Positions 48,382 through 58,500 of a DNA stretch of 64,000 nt are shown in pieces. The position numbers were made by a program, and so were the translations under genes. Origin of the DNA: Rhodocytophaga rosea (GTDB lineage Bacteria; Bacteroidota; Bacteroidia; Cytophagales; 172606-1). The stretch's first letter is position 1. The number at the start of each line of letters is the position of its first letter. Location of the stretch: NCBI RefSeq assembly GCF_010119975.1, contig NZ_CP048222.1, forward strand, positions 4,978,501-5,042,500. The letters are read 5' to 3'. Below the pieces are notes generated by a model. It did no database searches, was not told the DNA's origin, and saw only the letters and a program-made list of their open reading frames with translations.

Positions 48382-51300
48382 TGTGCTCCTTTGGGTATTC
48401 TTATTGGGTTGTAATTCATCCAAAGACCAGAAAGCGCTGTTCTCAAAAATAGATTCTACACAAAGTGGGATCGGATTTATCAATGAAGTAAAAGACTCAG
48501 ACAAACTTAATATTCTCGATTACCTGTATTTCTATAATGGCGCTGGTGTAGCCGCAGGCGATATAAACAACGACGGCTTAACCGATGTATATTTTGTTTC
48601 CAATAGTGGCAAAAACCGATTATATCTTAATAAAGGTAATTTTACATTCGAAGATATTACGCAGAAAGCAGGCGTAGAGGGTTTTGCCGACTGGCAAACC
48701 GGTGTAACGATGGCAGATGTGAATGGAGATGGATTTTTAGATATATATGTATGTGCTGTTGGCAACTATAAAGGTCTGGAGGGCTCTAATGAGTTATATA
48801 TCAATAATGGTGACATGACTTTTACGGAGAAAGCACTTGATTACGGCCTTGACTTTACAGGATTTGCTACACAAGCAGCCTTTTTCGATTATGATAAAGA
48901 TGGAGACCTGGATGCGTATCTGTTAAACCATGCCGTACATACATCCCGAAGCTATGACAGGGTTTCTTCCAGAGCCCTCCGGCACAACGAAGCAGGGGAT
49001 TATCTTTTCGAAAACCCATTGGTATCAGCAGATTCTACCCAAAAAAGCAATATCAGGTTTAAAGATGTAAGTGAGAAAGCAGGTATCTACCAGGCGGCGA
49101 TGGGGTATGGTTTAGGTATTTCTGTAGCCGATCTTAATAATGATGGATGGGAGGATATCTATGTATCCAATGATTTTCATGAAGACGATTATTATTATAT
49201 CAATAATCAGGATGGCACCTTTAAAGAAAGCGTAAAGGAGCATTTTACCCACCTGAGCCGCTTTTCTATGGGATGCGATATTGCAGACCTCAACAATGAT
49301 GGCTTTCAGGATATCATGACACTGGATATGTATCCGGAAGATGAAAAGGTTGAAAAGGCTTCTATGGGGGAAGATCCCTATGATATTTTTCTTTACAAAC
49401 TACAATTTGGTTATTTCAATCAGTACAGCCGTAATTGTCTTCAGCTAAGTTCTTCCGGAAAAAAATTTAGTGACATAGCCTTAATGTCTGGCGTAGCAGC
49501 CACTGACTGGAGCTGGAGCACGCTTTTAGCCGATTATGATAACGATGGCGTAAAGGATATTTTTATAACCAATGGGATTGTCAGGCGGCCCAACGACCTG
49601 GATTATATCAAATATGCATTAAATGATTCTGTGAGTAGTGCGCTGGAAACGTCCAGAAAAATGGATAAAAATTCAATGGCTGCTATGCCGGAAGGGAAAG
49701 TCCATAATTATGTATTCCAGGGTATAAATGGCCTTCGCTTCGAGAATAAATCTGCAGATTGGGGATTTGATCAACCAGATATTGCCAATGGCGCTGTTTA
49801 TGCTGATCTGGATAACGATGGCGATCTGGATCTGGTGACTAATACCATAAATGACCAGCCGGGTGTGTACCGCAACAATAGTGAAAAACAAGCAGGCAAT
49901 CACTACATAAAATTAAAACTGCAAGGAATAGCACCGAATACATTCGGTGTAGGGGCAAAGGCCATATTGAAAAACAAAGGTACCACTCAAATTCAGCAGC
50001 TAATGCCAACCCGTGGATTTCTCTCGGCTGTAGAACCGGTACTTACTTTTGGTGTCGGAAAAGCAGAAAAAATTGATTCTATCATTATTATCTGGCCGGA
50101 TAAGAAAGTACAAATAGCCACTGCTGTTGCCACCGATACAGTTTTAGTGCTTAATCAATTGCAGGCAAATGCTGAGTATGATATAGTGTTTAATCAAATC
50201 TACCCTTCTGGAAATAACTTGTATCAGGATATCAGCGACTCATTAAAACTAGCCCATAAACATCAGGAGAATGACTATCTGGATTTTTTCCGGGAGGGAC
50301 TTATGCCGTTTCAGGTATCTACGGAAGGACCTGCGCTGGCAACCGGCGATGTAAATGGCGATGGCTTAGATGACTTTTATGCAGGCGGAGCCAAACACCA
50401 GCCTGGAAAGTTATTTGTACAAAATGCCAAAGGTTTTACCTGTATAAATGAAGCCCTGTTTAAAGCCGATTCTGTTTATGAAGATGTAGATGCTGTGTTT
50501 TTTGATGCAGATAATGACAAAGACCGGGATCTCTATGTCGTTACAGCCGGAAATGAGTTCTATGGGCAAATGTCGCAACTGTTCGACCGCCTATATCTGA
50601 ATGACGGGAAAGGTAATTTTACCAGATCAGAAAACAGCTTGCCTGCCATGTACGATAACAAAAGCTGTGTCCGGCCTTTCGACTTTGACAAAGATGGCGA
50701 TCTGGATCTATTTATTGGCGGCCGGGTAGTTGGATATAATTACGGAAAATCACCCAATTCATACTTGCTGATCAATGATGGAAAAGGCCACTTCTCCGAC
50801 CAGACCGAAAAACTGGCTCCCCAGCTTCGCAAAGTCGGTATGGTAACGGATGCTATATGGGTAGATTATGACAATGACAAAGATGATGACTTAATCATTG
50901 CCGGAGATTGGATGGCAGTACAGGTATTTGAAAATAAGAATGGCAAATTTGAGAAATCGGATCTTGCTGGCTTGTCAGAGAAGAAGGGATTATGGAGTGC
51001 ATTGGCAGCCGCAGACTTCGATAAAGATGGAGATATTGATTTGATAGCTGGTAATCTGGGCGTTAATACCAAATTCCGCAAACGTACGGATTCTCAGCTG
51101 AAAATGTATGTAAAAGACATTGATGCCAATCAGACACTGGAGCATATTCTCTCCTACAGTTTAGGCGATAAATGGTATCCGGTAGCTACCAAAGATGAAC
51201 TGGGCAAACAATTACCCCTGATAAACAAAAAATTTACAGATTATAAAAGCTTTGCTGGTAAAGCTATTGATGAAATATTTACAACCGAACAGCTAAAAGA

Positions 51301-51730
51301 GGCTGACTTACTGGAAGTAAATACATTTGAATCGGTTTATCTGGAAAATACCGGAAACAAAAATTTTAAAGTCCATACATTACCATTGGAAGCACAAGTG
51401 TCTAAAATATTTGCCTTTTATATAGAAGATGTAGACAAGGATGGAAATCTGGATGTGTTGCTGGGCGGGAATTTTTATGGGGTAAGCATGTACCAGGGCC
51501 GGTATGATGCCAGCTATGGCTTATTACTAAAAGGAAATGGAAAAGGCAGCTTTGAACCGGTACTGCCCACGGAAAATGGTTTTTTGCTGGAAGGAGAGGT
51601 GCGCGATATAAAACCCTTACAAACCAAAGATGCTAAACTGCTGGTCGTGGCCCGCAATAATCTTCCTTTGCAAGTGTTCAAACCTGTACAAAAGTCTGTT
51701 TCGCCGACCAAATCTCTTACATTCCGTTAA
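48335..51730 (+). CDS. FG-GAP/VCBS and ASPIC-UnbV repeat lipoprotein (CRTAC1-like), copy 2
   Basis: A 1131-residue paralogue of the preceding protein with the same domain order: lipobox VFLLGC (C26), first FG-GAP set (GDINNDGLTDVYFV, MADVNGDGFLDIYV, YADLDNDGDLDLVT), ASPIC/UnbV domain (PNTFGVGAKAILKNKG, IDSIIIIWPDKKVQIA), second FG-GAP set (ALATGDVNGDGLDDFYAGGA, FDKDGDLDLFIGGRV, DFDKDGDIDLIAGNLG) and a C-terminal VDKDGNLDVLLGGNF unit. The ATG at 48335 lies inside the upstream gene and gives a good lipoprotein signal; no later start would keep the signal. Tandem duplicates of this kind may form a heteromeric surface complex. Substrate unknown. Confidence 0.93.
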   Translation: MTKLRSSVIKNSLFSSVLLWVFLLGCNSSKDQKALFSKIDSTQSGIGFINEVKDSDKLNILDYLYFYNGAGVAAGDINNDGLTDVYFVSNSGKNRLYLNKGNFTFEDITQKAGVEGFADWQTGVTMADVNGDGFLDIYVCAVGNYKGLEGSNELYINNGDMTFTEKALDYGLDFTGFATQAAFFDYDKDGDLDAYLLNHAVHTSRSYDRVSSRALRHNEAGDYLFENPLVSADSTQKSNIRFKDVSEKAGIYQAAMGYGLGISVADLNNDGWEDIYVSNDFHEDDYYYINNQDGTFKESVKEHFTHLSRFSMGCDIADLNNDGFQDIMTLDMYPEDEKVEKASMGEDPYDIFLYKLQFGYFNQYSRNCLQLSSSGKKFSDIALMSGVAATDWSWSTLLADYDNDGVKDIFITNGIVRRPNDLDYIKYALNDSVSSALETSRKMDKNSMAAMPEGKVHNYVFQGINGLRFENKSADWGFDQPDIANGAVYADLDNDGDLDLVTNTINDQPGVYRNNSEKQAGNHYIKLKLQGIAPNTFGVGAKAILKNKGTTQIQQLMPTRGFLSAVEPVLTFGVGKAEKIDSIIIIWPDKKVQIATAVATDTVLVLNQLQANAEYDIVFNQIYPSGNNLYQDISDSLKLAHKHQENDYLDFFREGLMPFQVSTEGPALATGDVNGDGLDDFYAGGAKHQPGKLFVQNAKGFTCINEALFKADSVYEDVDAVFFDADNDKDRDLYVVTAGNEFYGQMSQLFDRLYLNDGKGNFTRSENSLPAMYDNKSCVRPFDFDKDGDLDLFIGGRVVGYNYGKSPNSYLLINDGKGHFSDQTEKLAPQLRKVGMVTDAIWVDYDNDKDDDLIIAGDWMAVQVFENKNGKFEKSDLAGLSEKKGLWSALAAADFDKDGDIDLIAGNLGVNTKFRKRTDSQLKMYVKDIDANQTLEHILSYSLGDKWYPVATKDELGKQLPLINKKFTDYKSFAGKAIDEIFTTEQLKEADLLEVNTFESVYLENTGNKNFKVHTLPLEAQVSKIFAFYIEDVDKDGNLDVLLGGNFYGVSMYQGRYDASYGLLLKGNGKGSFEPVLPTENGFLLEGEVRDIKPLQTKDAKLLVVARNNLPLQVFKPVQKSVSPTKSLTFR

Positions 51731-51904
51731 CAGCCGGCTTTGTTCTGGTCAAAGTGAAATATTCACCGGCATTAGTAGAAATGAACCTCAGCCTTTTTTT
51801 ACGTAAATACGTGTAAAAATATATATTTACAGAGAGAAGCTGTGCTGTTCCTTAATTTTTGCCGGTAGCAGCTTCTCAAACCTGAGCCTAAATCCTATAT
51901 ACAC

Positions 51905-53227
51905 GTGATCATAAGCATTATTGGTACACTCCTGTTGGTATTACTCAACGGATTTTTTGTAGCCGCAGAATTCGCCATTGTAAAAGTACGTCCCTCTCAG
52001 ATCGAACTCATGGCCAAAACCGGAAGTGGTGCGGCAATCATGGCAAAAAAGATAGTAGCTAAGCTGGATGCTTACCTGTCGGCTACCCAATTGGGTATTA
52101 CACTGGCCAGTCTCGGACTGGGCTGGGTCGGAGAGAGCCTGGTAGAAGGACTGATTCTGGATTTGTTTGCTTTTTTTGGCTTGGCAGTAGATACCGTTCT
52201 TATTCATAGAATTTCTATTGGAGTAGCGTTTTCTATCATTACTGTATTGCACATTGTATTTGGCGAACTGGCACCAAAATCCATCGCCATTCAGCGCTCG
52301 GAAGGAGTAACGCTGGGAATAGCCTATCCGCTTAATGTTTTTTATGTTGTATTCAGACCCTTTATCTGGTTGCTGAATGGTTTTGCAAACCTGATTTTAA
52401 AGGCAATTGGCATTGCTCCGGCTTCCGAACACGAAGTACATAGTCCGGAGGAATTACGGTTCCTGGTAGAACAGGGAAATGAGAGTGGTAACATGGAAAC
52501 GACGGAATATGAGATCATCAGAAATGCCTTCGATTTTTCAGAGCGGACTGCCAGACAGGTAATGGTTCCCCGTACAAAAGTGGTCGGGTTAAATATAGAG
52601 CAGGCCGATGATAAAATGCTGGATAAAGTAATAGATGAAGGCTATTCCAGGGTGCCGGTTTTTAAAAATTCCTTGGATAATATTATTGGTGTTATACATA
52701 TCAAAGATTTGTTGCTGCGGATGCGCAAGAAAGAAAATATTGTGATTAAAGATCTGCTGCGTCCTGCTCATTTTGTGCCGGAATCCAAACGGGTAAGCGA
52801 TTTGCTCCGTGATTTTCAGCGGCAACGTCTTCATATGGCCATTGTAGTAAATGAATATGGTGGCACCGAAGGTATTATTTCTATGGAAGATATTGTAGAA
52901 GAAATTGTGGGTGAAATTCAGGATGAATATGATAATGAGAGTCCTATTGTGGAGGAGGTTACAGAGGGTAAATACAAAGTGCTGGGGTCGGCTTCTATTG
53001 CAGATATAAATGAGTATTTACCGGTAGCCATTGAAGAAAATAAAGAATATGATAGTCTGGCTGGTTTACTTATTTATCACTTTGGCCGGATTCCCGAAGA
53101 CAATGAACATATAGTGATTGCTCCTTATGAATTTACTATACTTAAAAGATCAAGAAATAATATCGTACAAGTAGAGATCAATACGCTTCCAGAAGAACCT
53201 CTTGCTTCTCCTAAAGCCTCAACTTAA
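51905..53227 (+). CDS. CNNM/HlyC-type membrane protein (DUF21, CBS pair, CorC_HlyC)
   Basis: A 440-residue inner-membrane protein of the hemolysin-C/CorC-like family, whose members are linked to magnesium or cobalt homeostasis and efflux. The DUF21 membrane domain (about 1-190) has three or four hydrophobic segments, including IISIIGTLLLVLLNGFFVAA and YLSATQLGITLASLGLGWVG. Two CBS domains follow (about 205-330; VMVPRTKVVGL, MAIVVNEYGGTEGIISMEDI, VEEIVGEI). The CorC_HlyC domain closes the protein (about 345-430; YKVLGSASIADINEYLP, EYDSLAGLLIYHFGRIP). The start is GTG at 51905, directly before the first membrane segment; the first internal ATG would remove it. It stands alone, flanked by AT-rich spacers. 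Confidence 0.92.
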   Translation: MIISIIGTLLLVLLNGFFVAAEFAIVKVRPSQIELMAKTGSGAAIMAKKIVAKLDAYLSATQLGITLASLGLGWVGESLVEGLILDLFAFFGLAVDTVLIHRISIGVAFSIITVLHIVFGELAPKSIAIQRSEGVTLGIAYPLNVFYVVFRPFIWLLNGFANLILKAIGIAPASEHEVHSPEELRFLVEQGNESGNMETTEYEIIRNAFDFSERTARQVMVPRTKVVGLNIEQADDKMLDKVIDEGYSRVPVFKNSLDNIIGVIHIKDLLLRMRKKENIVIKDLLRPAHFVPESKRVSDLLRDFQRQRLHMAIVVNEYGGTEGIISMEDIVEEIVGEIQDEYDNESPIVEEVTEGKYKVLGSASIADINEYLPVAIEENKEYDSLAGLLIYHFGRIPEDNEHIVIAPYEFTILKRSRNNIVQVEINTLPEEPLASPKAST

Positions 53228-53592
53228 TAAGTACATTGTCTAAATTTTATGTATCAGTAATTTTCTATTTCATATTATTTTTATACAATTATAATTAATA
53301 AATATTTGCTCTTGCATTTTTTATTCTTGTAATTTCTAGCAGAAATTAATAAATAGAATAAAAAACAGTAAATCAGTATATTATGAAATAACTATTGAGT
53401 TGTTTATATTGATATTTTTGTAAAATTCTAAATTTTTAAGGTCTATACTTGTCATTCAAGGGATTAAGATGTACATTTGCCTTGGAGCAAAATATTGGTT
53501 ATTTACTATTATTTATTTTAATTAAAGCAATATTTTATCCAGAAAAAATACTATAAATTATCTTTTGTTATTCAAATATACGATCTAAAAAC
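53228..53592. other. 365-base AT-rich region upstream of the peroxiredoxin
   Basis: No gene is supported. The only interpretable signal is the promoter pair listed separately at 53449-53479. The transcript leader from there to the ATG would be about 105 bases. Confidence 0.45.
53449..53479 (+). promoter_or_regulatory. Bacteroidota-type sigma promoter for the peroxiredoxin
   Basis: A TTG at 53449-53451 and TACATTTG at 53472-53479 are separated by 20 bases. This matches the Bacteroidota vegetative consensus (TTG at -33, TAnnTTTG at -7). The predicted start of transcription is near 53486. Confidence 0.6.
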
Positions 53593-54225
53593 ATGTCATT
53601 AATCGGAAAAAAAGCCCCATCTTTTGTTGCGCCAGCTGTAATTAATGGTGAAGAGATTGTCGAAGATTTTTCACTGAGCCAGTATGTAGGAAATAAAGAA
53701 GTTGTGTTTTTCTTTTATCCCAAAGATTTTACCTTCGTTTGCCCTACAGAAATACTTGCTTTCCAGGAGAAACTGGCAGAATTTGAGAAGAGAAATGTTG
53801 CGGTGGTGGGCTGCTCTACAGATACAGAAAATTCACATCTGGCCTGGTTAAGCACTCCTAAAGACAGAGGTGGTATTGAGGGTGTAACTTATCCTATTGT
53901 AGCCGATGTAGCCAAAACCATTGCCAATAATTTTGGTGTATTAGGCGGGCATTATGATTATAATGAGGAAGGTGATATGATTTTTGTAGGTACACCTATT
54001 GCCTACAGAGGTACTTTCCTGATTGATAAACAAGGCTTTGTCCGTCATTGTGTAATTAACGATTTCCCTCTGGGCCGTAACATAGATGATGCACTCCGGA
54101 TGGTAGATGCGCTGCAATATGTAGAAAAACATGGCGAAGTTTGTCCAGCTAACTGGGAAGAAGGCAAAGAAGCCATGCAGGCAACCCGCGAAGGTGTAGC
54201 CAGCTATTTATCTACACATGCTTAA
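53593..54225 (+). CDS. Typical 2-Cys peroxiredoxin (AhpC/Prx1 type)
   Basis: A 210-residue cytoplasmic thiol peroxidase that reduces hydrogen peroxide and organic hydroperoxides. The peroxidatic Cys50 is in FTFVCPTEI and the resolving Cys184 is in GEVCPANW; both are present, so it should work as a typical 2-Cys enzyme with an intersubunit disulfide. YPKDFTFVCPTE, VVGCSTDTENSHLAW, YPIVADVAKTIANNFGVL and YRGTFLIDKQGFVRH are family segments. Its length agrees with the family. No ahpF or thioredoxin reductase lies nearby, so the reductant is encoded elsewhere. It is monocistronic: its own promoter upstream and a hairpin terminator 24 bases after the stop. Confidence 0.97.
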   Translation: MSLIGKKAPSFVAPAVINGEEIVEDFSLSQYVGNKEVVFFFYPKDFTFVCPTEILAFQEKLAEFEKRNVAVVGCSTDTENSHLAWLSTPKDRGGIEGVTYPIVADVAKTIANNFGVLGGHYDYNEEGDMIFVGTPIAYRGTFLIDKQGFVRHCVINDFPLGRNIDDALRMVDALQYVEKHGEVCPANWEEGKEAMQATREGVASYLSTHA

Positions 54226-54248
54226 TAATTCATACTATCTTATTTCTG

Positions 54249-54276
54249 AACCACAGGCTAAGCAGCTTGTGGTTTT
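54249..54276 (+). terminator. Hairpin terminator after the peroxiredoxin
   Basis: AACCACAGGCT and AGCTTGTGGTT pair over 11 positions with one G-T wobble around AAGC, followed by TTTT. Confidence 0.85.
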
Positions 54277-54369
54277 TTGTTTTCAGCCTACTATAAAGAA
54301 TAATTTAATATCCCCTCACATATATTTTCTGCTTTCATCCAATGAAAATTGAATAGGGAGAACTAATTT

Positions 54370-54407
54370 AAGTATATAAAAGTATACAGGTATATACTCT
54401 TATACTT
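54370..54407. promoter_or_regulatory. Nested AAGTATA/TATACTT dyads just before a start codon
   Basis: Two copies of AAGTATA (54370-54376, 54380-54386) face TATACT (54393-54398) and TATACTT (54401-54407), giving outer and inner inverted repeats in 38 bases. They end 4 bases before the ATG at 54412, so they could be an operator or an mRNA stem that masks translation initiation. Confidence 0.45.
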
Positions 54408-54411
54408 GTGT

Positions 54412-55407
54412 ATGCGCAAACAGCTAAAGTTTTTATTTCTAACCGTTGGTATACTAATCCTGGTAGCCTTTGTGCTGTTTGTATTTAACCAGGTAATGCA
54501 GGTGTATACCTATACCAGTGCCTTAAATCCTATATTAGGCGACGCAGTTTTGATCACGCTTATCATTCTGTTTACAGCGTTGTTTGTGCTGCCTGTCGTG
54601 TTGTATTTCCGTTTGCCTACTCCTTTATCTCCGCCGGAATCAGAAGAGGAAAGACCAGCATATCTGTCAAAATTAGGGAACCGCCTGGCTAAAAACTCGC
54701 TATTAAAAGGAGGTGATCTGGATTTTACCAAAGAGGCTGATATCCAGAAAGGGCTGGATTTACTCAGTATTAAAGCAGATGCCATCATACAAAATACGGC
54801 TAAAAGTGTATTTCTGACAACAGCTATTTCGCAGAATGGCAAGCTGGATGCACTCACTGTATTTATTACTCAGTCGAAAATGGTGTGGGATCTGGCTCAT
54901 ATTTATTATCAGCGTCCGGCACCTAAAGATATGGTAGCCTTGTATGCCAATGTGGGTGCTACTACTTTTCTGGCCGCTCAAATTGAGGACCTGGACTTTT
55001 CGGAACAATTAGAACCTGTGTTTGGTACCCTTATGCAAAATACAGCTTTAAAATCTGTGCCGTTTATAGGATCGGTTACTCATATCATAATGGATTCGCT
55101 GCTGGAAGGAACCATTAATGCATTTCTTACCCTGAGAGTGGGAATCGTTACCAAGCGTTATTGTGCCAGTACCACTACTTTCCATACCCGGGCAGTTAGG
55201 AAAGCAGCTTTCCGGGAAGCGTCGGTTATGCTTAAATCAATAGTGTTACAAAGCTCCGGACAAGTGATTTCTTCTATTATGAAAGCAACCCGAAAAGCAG
55301 GTGCCAATACCGTGAAATCTGGCGTAGATGCAGCTAACCGAGCTACTGGCAATGTAAAAACTGGTTTGTCCCGCCTGGCTACCCGTATCCGGGGTGTGGC
55401 AGAGTAA
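54412..55407 (+). CDS. Membrane protein resembling the DUF697/YcjF group
   Basis: A 331-residue protein from the ATG at 54412 (a TTG two codons upstream is less likely). Two membrane segments lie near the N-terminus (about 6-27 and 43-65: FLFLTVGILILVAFVLFVF, AVLITLIILFTALFVLPVVL). The remainder is helical and has the alanine- and glycine-rich segments of the DUF697 family (VFLTTAISQNGKLDALTVFI, MVALYANVGATTFLAAQIED, ALKSVPFIGSVTHIIMDSLL, INAFLTLRVGIVTKRYC). The C-terminus is basic. DUF697 proteins are often next to GTPases of the Era/dynamin type, but none is seen here. Function unknown. Confidence 0.7.
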   Translation: MRKQLKFLFLTVGILILVAFVLFVFNQVMQVYTYTSALNPILGDAVLITLIILFTALFVLPVVLYFRLPTPLSPPESEEERPAYLSKLGNRLAKNSLLKGGDLDFTKEADIQKGLDLLSIKADAIIQNTAKSVFLTTAISQNGKLDALTVFITQSKMVWDLAHIYYQRPAPKDMVALYANVGATTFLAAQIEDLDFSEQLEPVFGTLMQNTALKSVPFIGSVTHIIMDSLLEGTINAFLTLRVGIVTKRYCASTTTFHTRAVRKAAFREASVMLKSIVLQSSGQVISSIMKATRKAGANTVKSGVDAANRATGNVKTGLSRLATRIRGVAE

Positions 55408-55439
55408 AGCTAGTCACTCAGCTAAATTTAATTTAGGGA

Positions 55440-55466
55440 ATAGCATCATCACAAGCCTGATGCTAT
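55440..55466. terminator. Possible bidirectional hairpin between convergent genes
   Basis: ATAGCATCA and TGATGCTAT form a perfect 9-bp stem with a 9-base loop between two convergent genes, 33 bases after the DUF697-like stop. No T run follows on either strand, so termination is only a guess. Confidence 0.4.
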
Positions 55467-55585
55467 AGATTGGCTTAGGCATATTACACAGAGATAGAAA
55501 AGGTATAACGAGGAATTTTACTATCAATCCGTTATTGTAAGCATTTTACAAAATACTTTCAGTAAATACCAGCATCAGTTTAGTA

Positions 55586-58500
55586 TTACGGCTTTGGTTG
55601 ATGCGGACGTTTGAAATAAACTTTAAAAGTAGAGCCTACATCAACTTTACTTTCTACTTCAATCTTGCCTCCGGAATTTTCAATCATTCTTTTCACCATA
55701 TACAAACCTATTCCTGATCCTTCCACATGGGTGTGCAGGCGGCGGAACATGGAAAATAACTTTTGATCACCTGTTAAATTCATGCCCAGGCCATTATCTT
55801 GAATGGTAAGTATCTGATACTCCTCATTCTGGCCACAATGAATATATATTTCCGGGCGGCGCTCCGGAGAACGGTATTTAATGGCATTACTCAGCAGGTT
55901 GTACAAGGTACTCCTTAGATTTTTTTCTGAAAACTGTATATGTGGACATTGGCTGACATCTACTACTATTCTGGCTTTCGATTTTTTGATTTCAGTGGTT
56001 AAATCCAGCTTTACTTCATGTAGCAATTTATCAAGGTCCACCCAGGTCATCGGCTGGCTGTTTTCCTTCTGAAGCTTCACTACTTCTGTAAGATTGGCAA
56101 TGGTATGTTTAAAGCGTTCAATAGATTCCTGAATATAGCTGATAGTCTTGTTTGTTCTTTCTCCTTCTAAAATCTCTTTTGGTAACTGGCGCATAAGAAA
56201 TTTCATTAATCCCTCAATATTCACAATAGGCGATTTTAGATCATGAGAAGCAGTATAGATAAAATTATCTAAATCTGCATTCATATATATCAGCTGCTGG
56301 TTACTGATACTCAGTTCATGATTGCTTGCCTGAATCTCCTGGTTGGCCGCCGCAAGATCTTCGTTTATAGCCGCCAGTTGACGGGTACTCATTTGTAAGG
56401 CATCTTCGGCCATCTTTTGTTCATGAATATCCAGAACAGCGCCTACATACCCTTCAAATTCTCCTGTGTGGCTGAATCTGGGCAGGCCTACATCTGTAAA
56501 CCATCGGTAGGTGCCATCTTTTCTTCTGAGCCGGTAACTTAAGCGGAATTCAGTTCTATTCTCATTCGCTTCCATAAAAACGTTGGATGCCTTTTCTGCA
56601 TCTTCCGGATGTGTCGCCAGTGTCCAGCCGAGTCCGGTTGCTTCATCTTCTGTTTGTCCGGTATAATCAAACCAGGGTTTATTCAGATAGGTGCAATACC
56701 CATCAGGCCTGGTGATCCAGATCATTACAGGCGCTTTGTCGGCCATCATATGGAAATACTGTTCGCTCTCCATCAATTGTTGCTCTATGATTTTTTGTTC
56801 ATGAATGTCTGTGGCTGTTCCCACCCATAAGGTAATGGTGTCTTGCTCATTCCGGATAGGAAGCGCCCGGCTCAGGTGCCAGCGGTATTCTCCATCCTGC
56901 TTACGTCTCAGGCGGAACTCCGACTTAAAAGCTTCTCCGGTTGATAAGGATTGCTGGTAAGTTTTTAGCGTGGCAGCCAGATCATCCTGGTGTATGAATA
57001 ATTTCCATCCCCATTCTTTTGTTGCTTCATAGTTTGATCCGGAATAATCATACCAGCGTTCGTTGTAAAAATTGATCTCTCCTGTAGGCAGGGCTGTCCA
57101 GGTGATTTGCGGAATAGATTCGAGCAGCGTACGGAATCGTAGTTCACTTTCTTCTACTTTCTGCCTGGCCTCTACCTGTTCTGTAACATCGGTTACCAAT
57201 GTATAAAATCCTGCCACTTCTCCATTCTGAATATCGGGTACATAACTCGTACGGATATGTTTTACAAAGTTTTCCCGGTAGGGCATTCTGGCTTCAAAAT
57301 CCAGTCTTTCTCCAGACAAAGCACGGTCAATGTATTTTTTTACGCCCAGATAGGCTTTTTCTCCCACTACCTCACGTACGGCCCGCCCCAGCAAAAAGTC
57401 CGGGTCCTGATTAAACCATGATTCATAGGCCCGGTTAGCAAAACGGTATTTTTCTTCTTTATCCAGATAGCCGATCAACACCGGTAAAGCATCGGTAATA
57501 AGCCTCAATTGCTTTTCACTTTCTTCTACTTTCCTGCGGGCTAACACTTGCTCAGTTACTTCATAAGCGATTACAAGAATACCATCTGCCTGCCCTTTCT
57601 CGTTATGCCTGGCCTGATAAATAAAAGTAAAATAACTATCTTCTACAGGGCCACCTTCATACCGGATGGATGGAACCAGCACTTCCCGGCCTTCAAAGGT
57701 TTCACCTGTGCGGTATACTTTCTCCAGAATTGTCTGGATGGACTGGCCTTTAAGTTCGGGCAGGGCTTCTATGAGTGGTTTGCCCAGTAGATTGCGTCCC
57801 TGAAAAAATCGCTGATAATAGGAATTTACCAGTTCAAAAACCATAGTAGGCCCATTTAGTACGCAAATAGCTACAGGAGCTTGCATAAAAAACCGTTCTA
57901 ATCGATCTTTCTGATGTTCTATTTCCTTCTGGGCCAGCCTTAACTCTTGTGTTCTTTCTGTTACACGTCGTTCTAATTCACCATTTAACTGTTCGAGGGT
58001 TACTTTGATGGTGGATAATTCTTCATTGGTGGCACTTAACTCTTCATTGGAAGCTGCTAAAGCTGCATTGAGCTGTTGTAAATGCTCTTCATTTTTTTCT
58101 ACCTGTTTCCGGGCTAGTACCTGCTGGGTAACCTCATAGGCAAACACCAGAATGCCATCGATCTGGCCTTCCAGGTTACGTGTGGGCTGGTAAACAAAAT
58201 TATAATAATTCTCGCCCAGGGTACCAGAATTGGTATGATCCAGTTGTACCAGCATCTCATACGCATAATATGACTCCCCGGTCTGATACACTTTGTCCAG
58301 CAAGCCAAAAATAGGCTGTCCTGCTAGTTCGGGCATAGCTTGTGCAATAGATCTGCCTAGTATAGGGCGGTCGCCTACCAGTTGTTGATAGGATGGATTA
58401 GCCAGCCGGAAAATATGCTCAGGTCCTTCGAATATGCAGATCAATGCCGGCGCTTGCATAAGCAAATGATAGAGCTTACTCCGTTCAATTTCTGTGGCAT

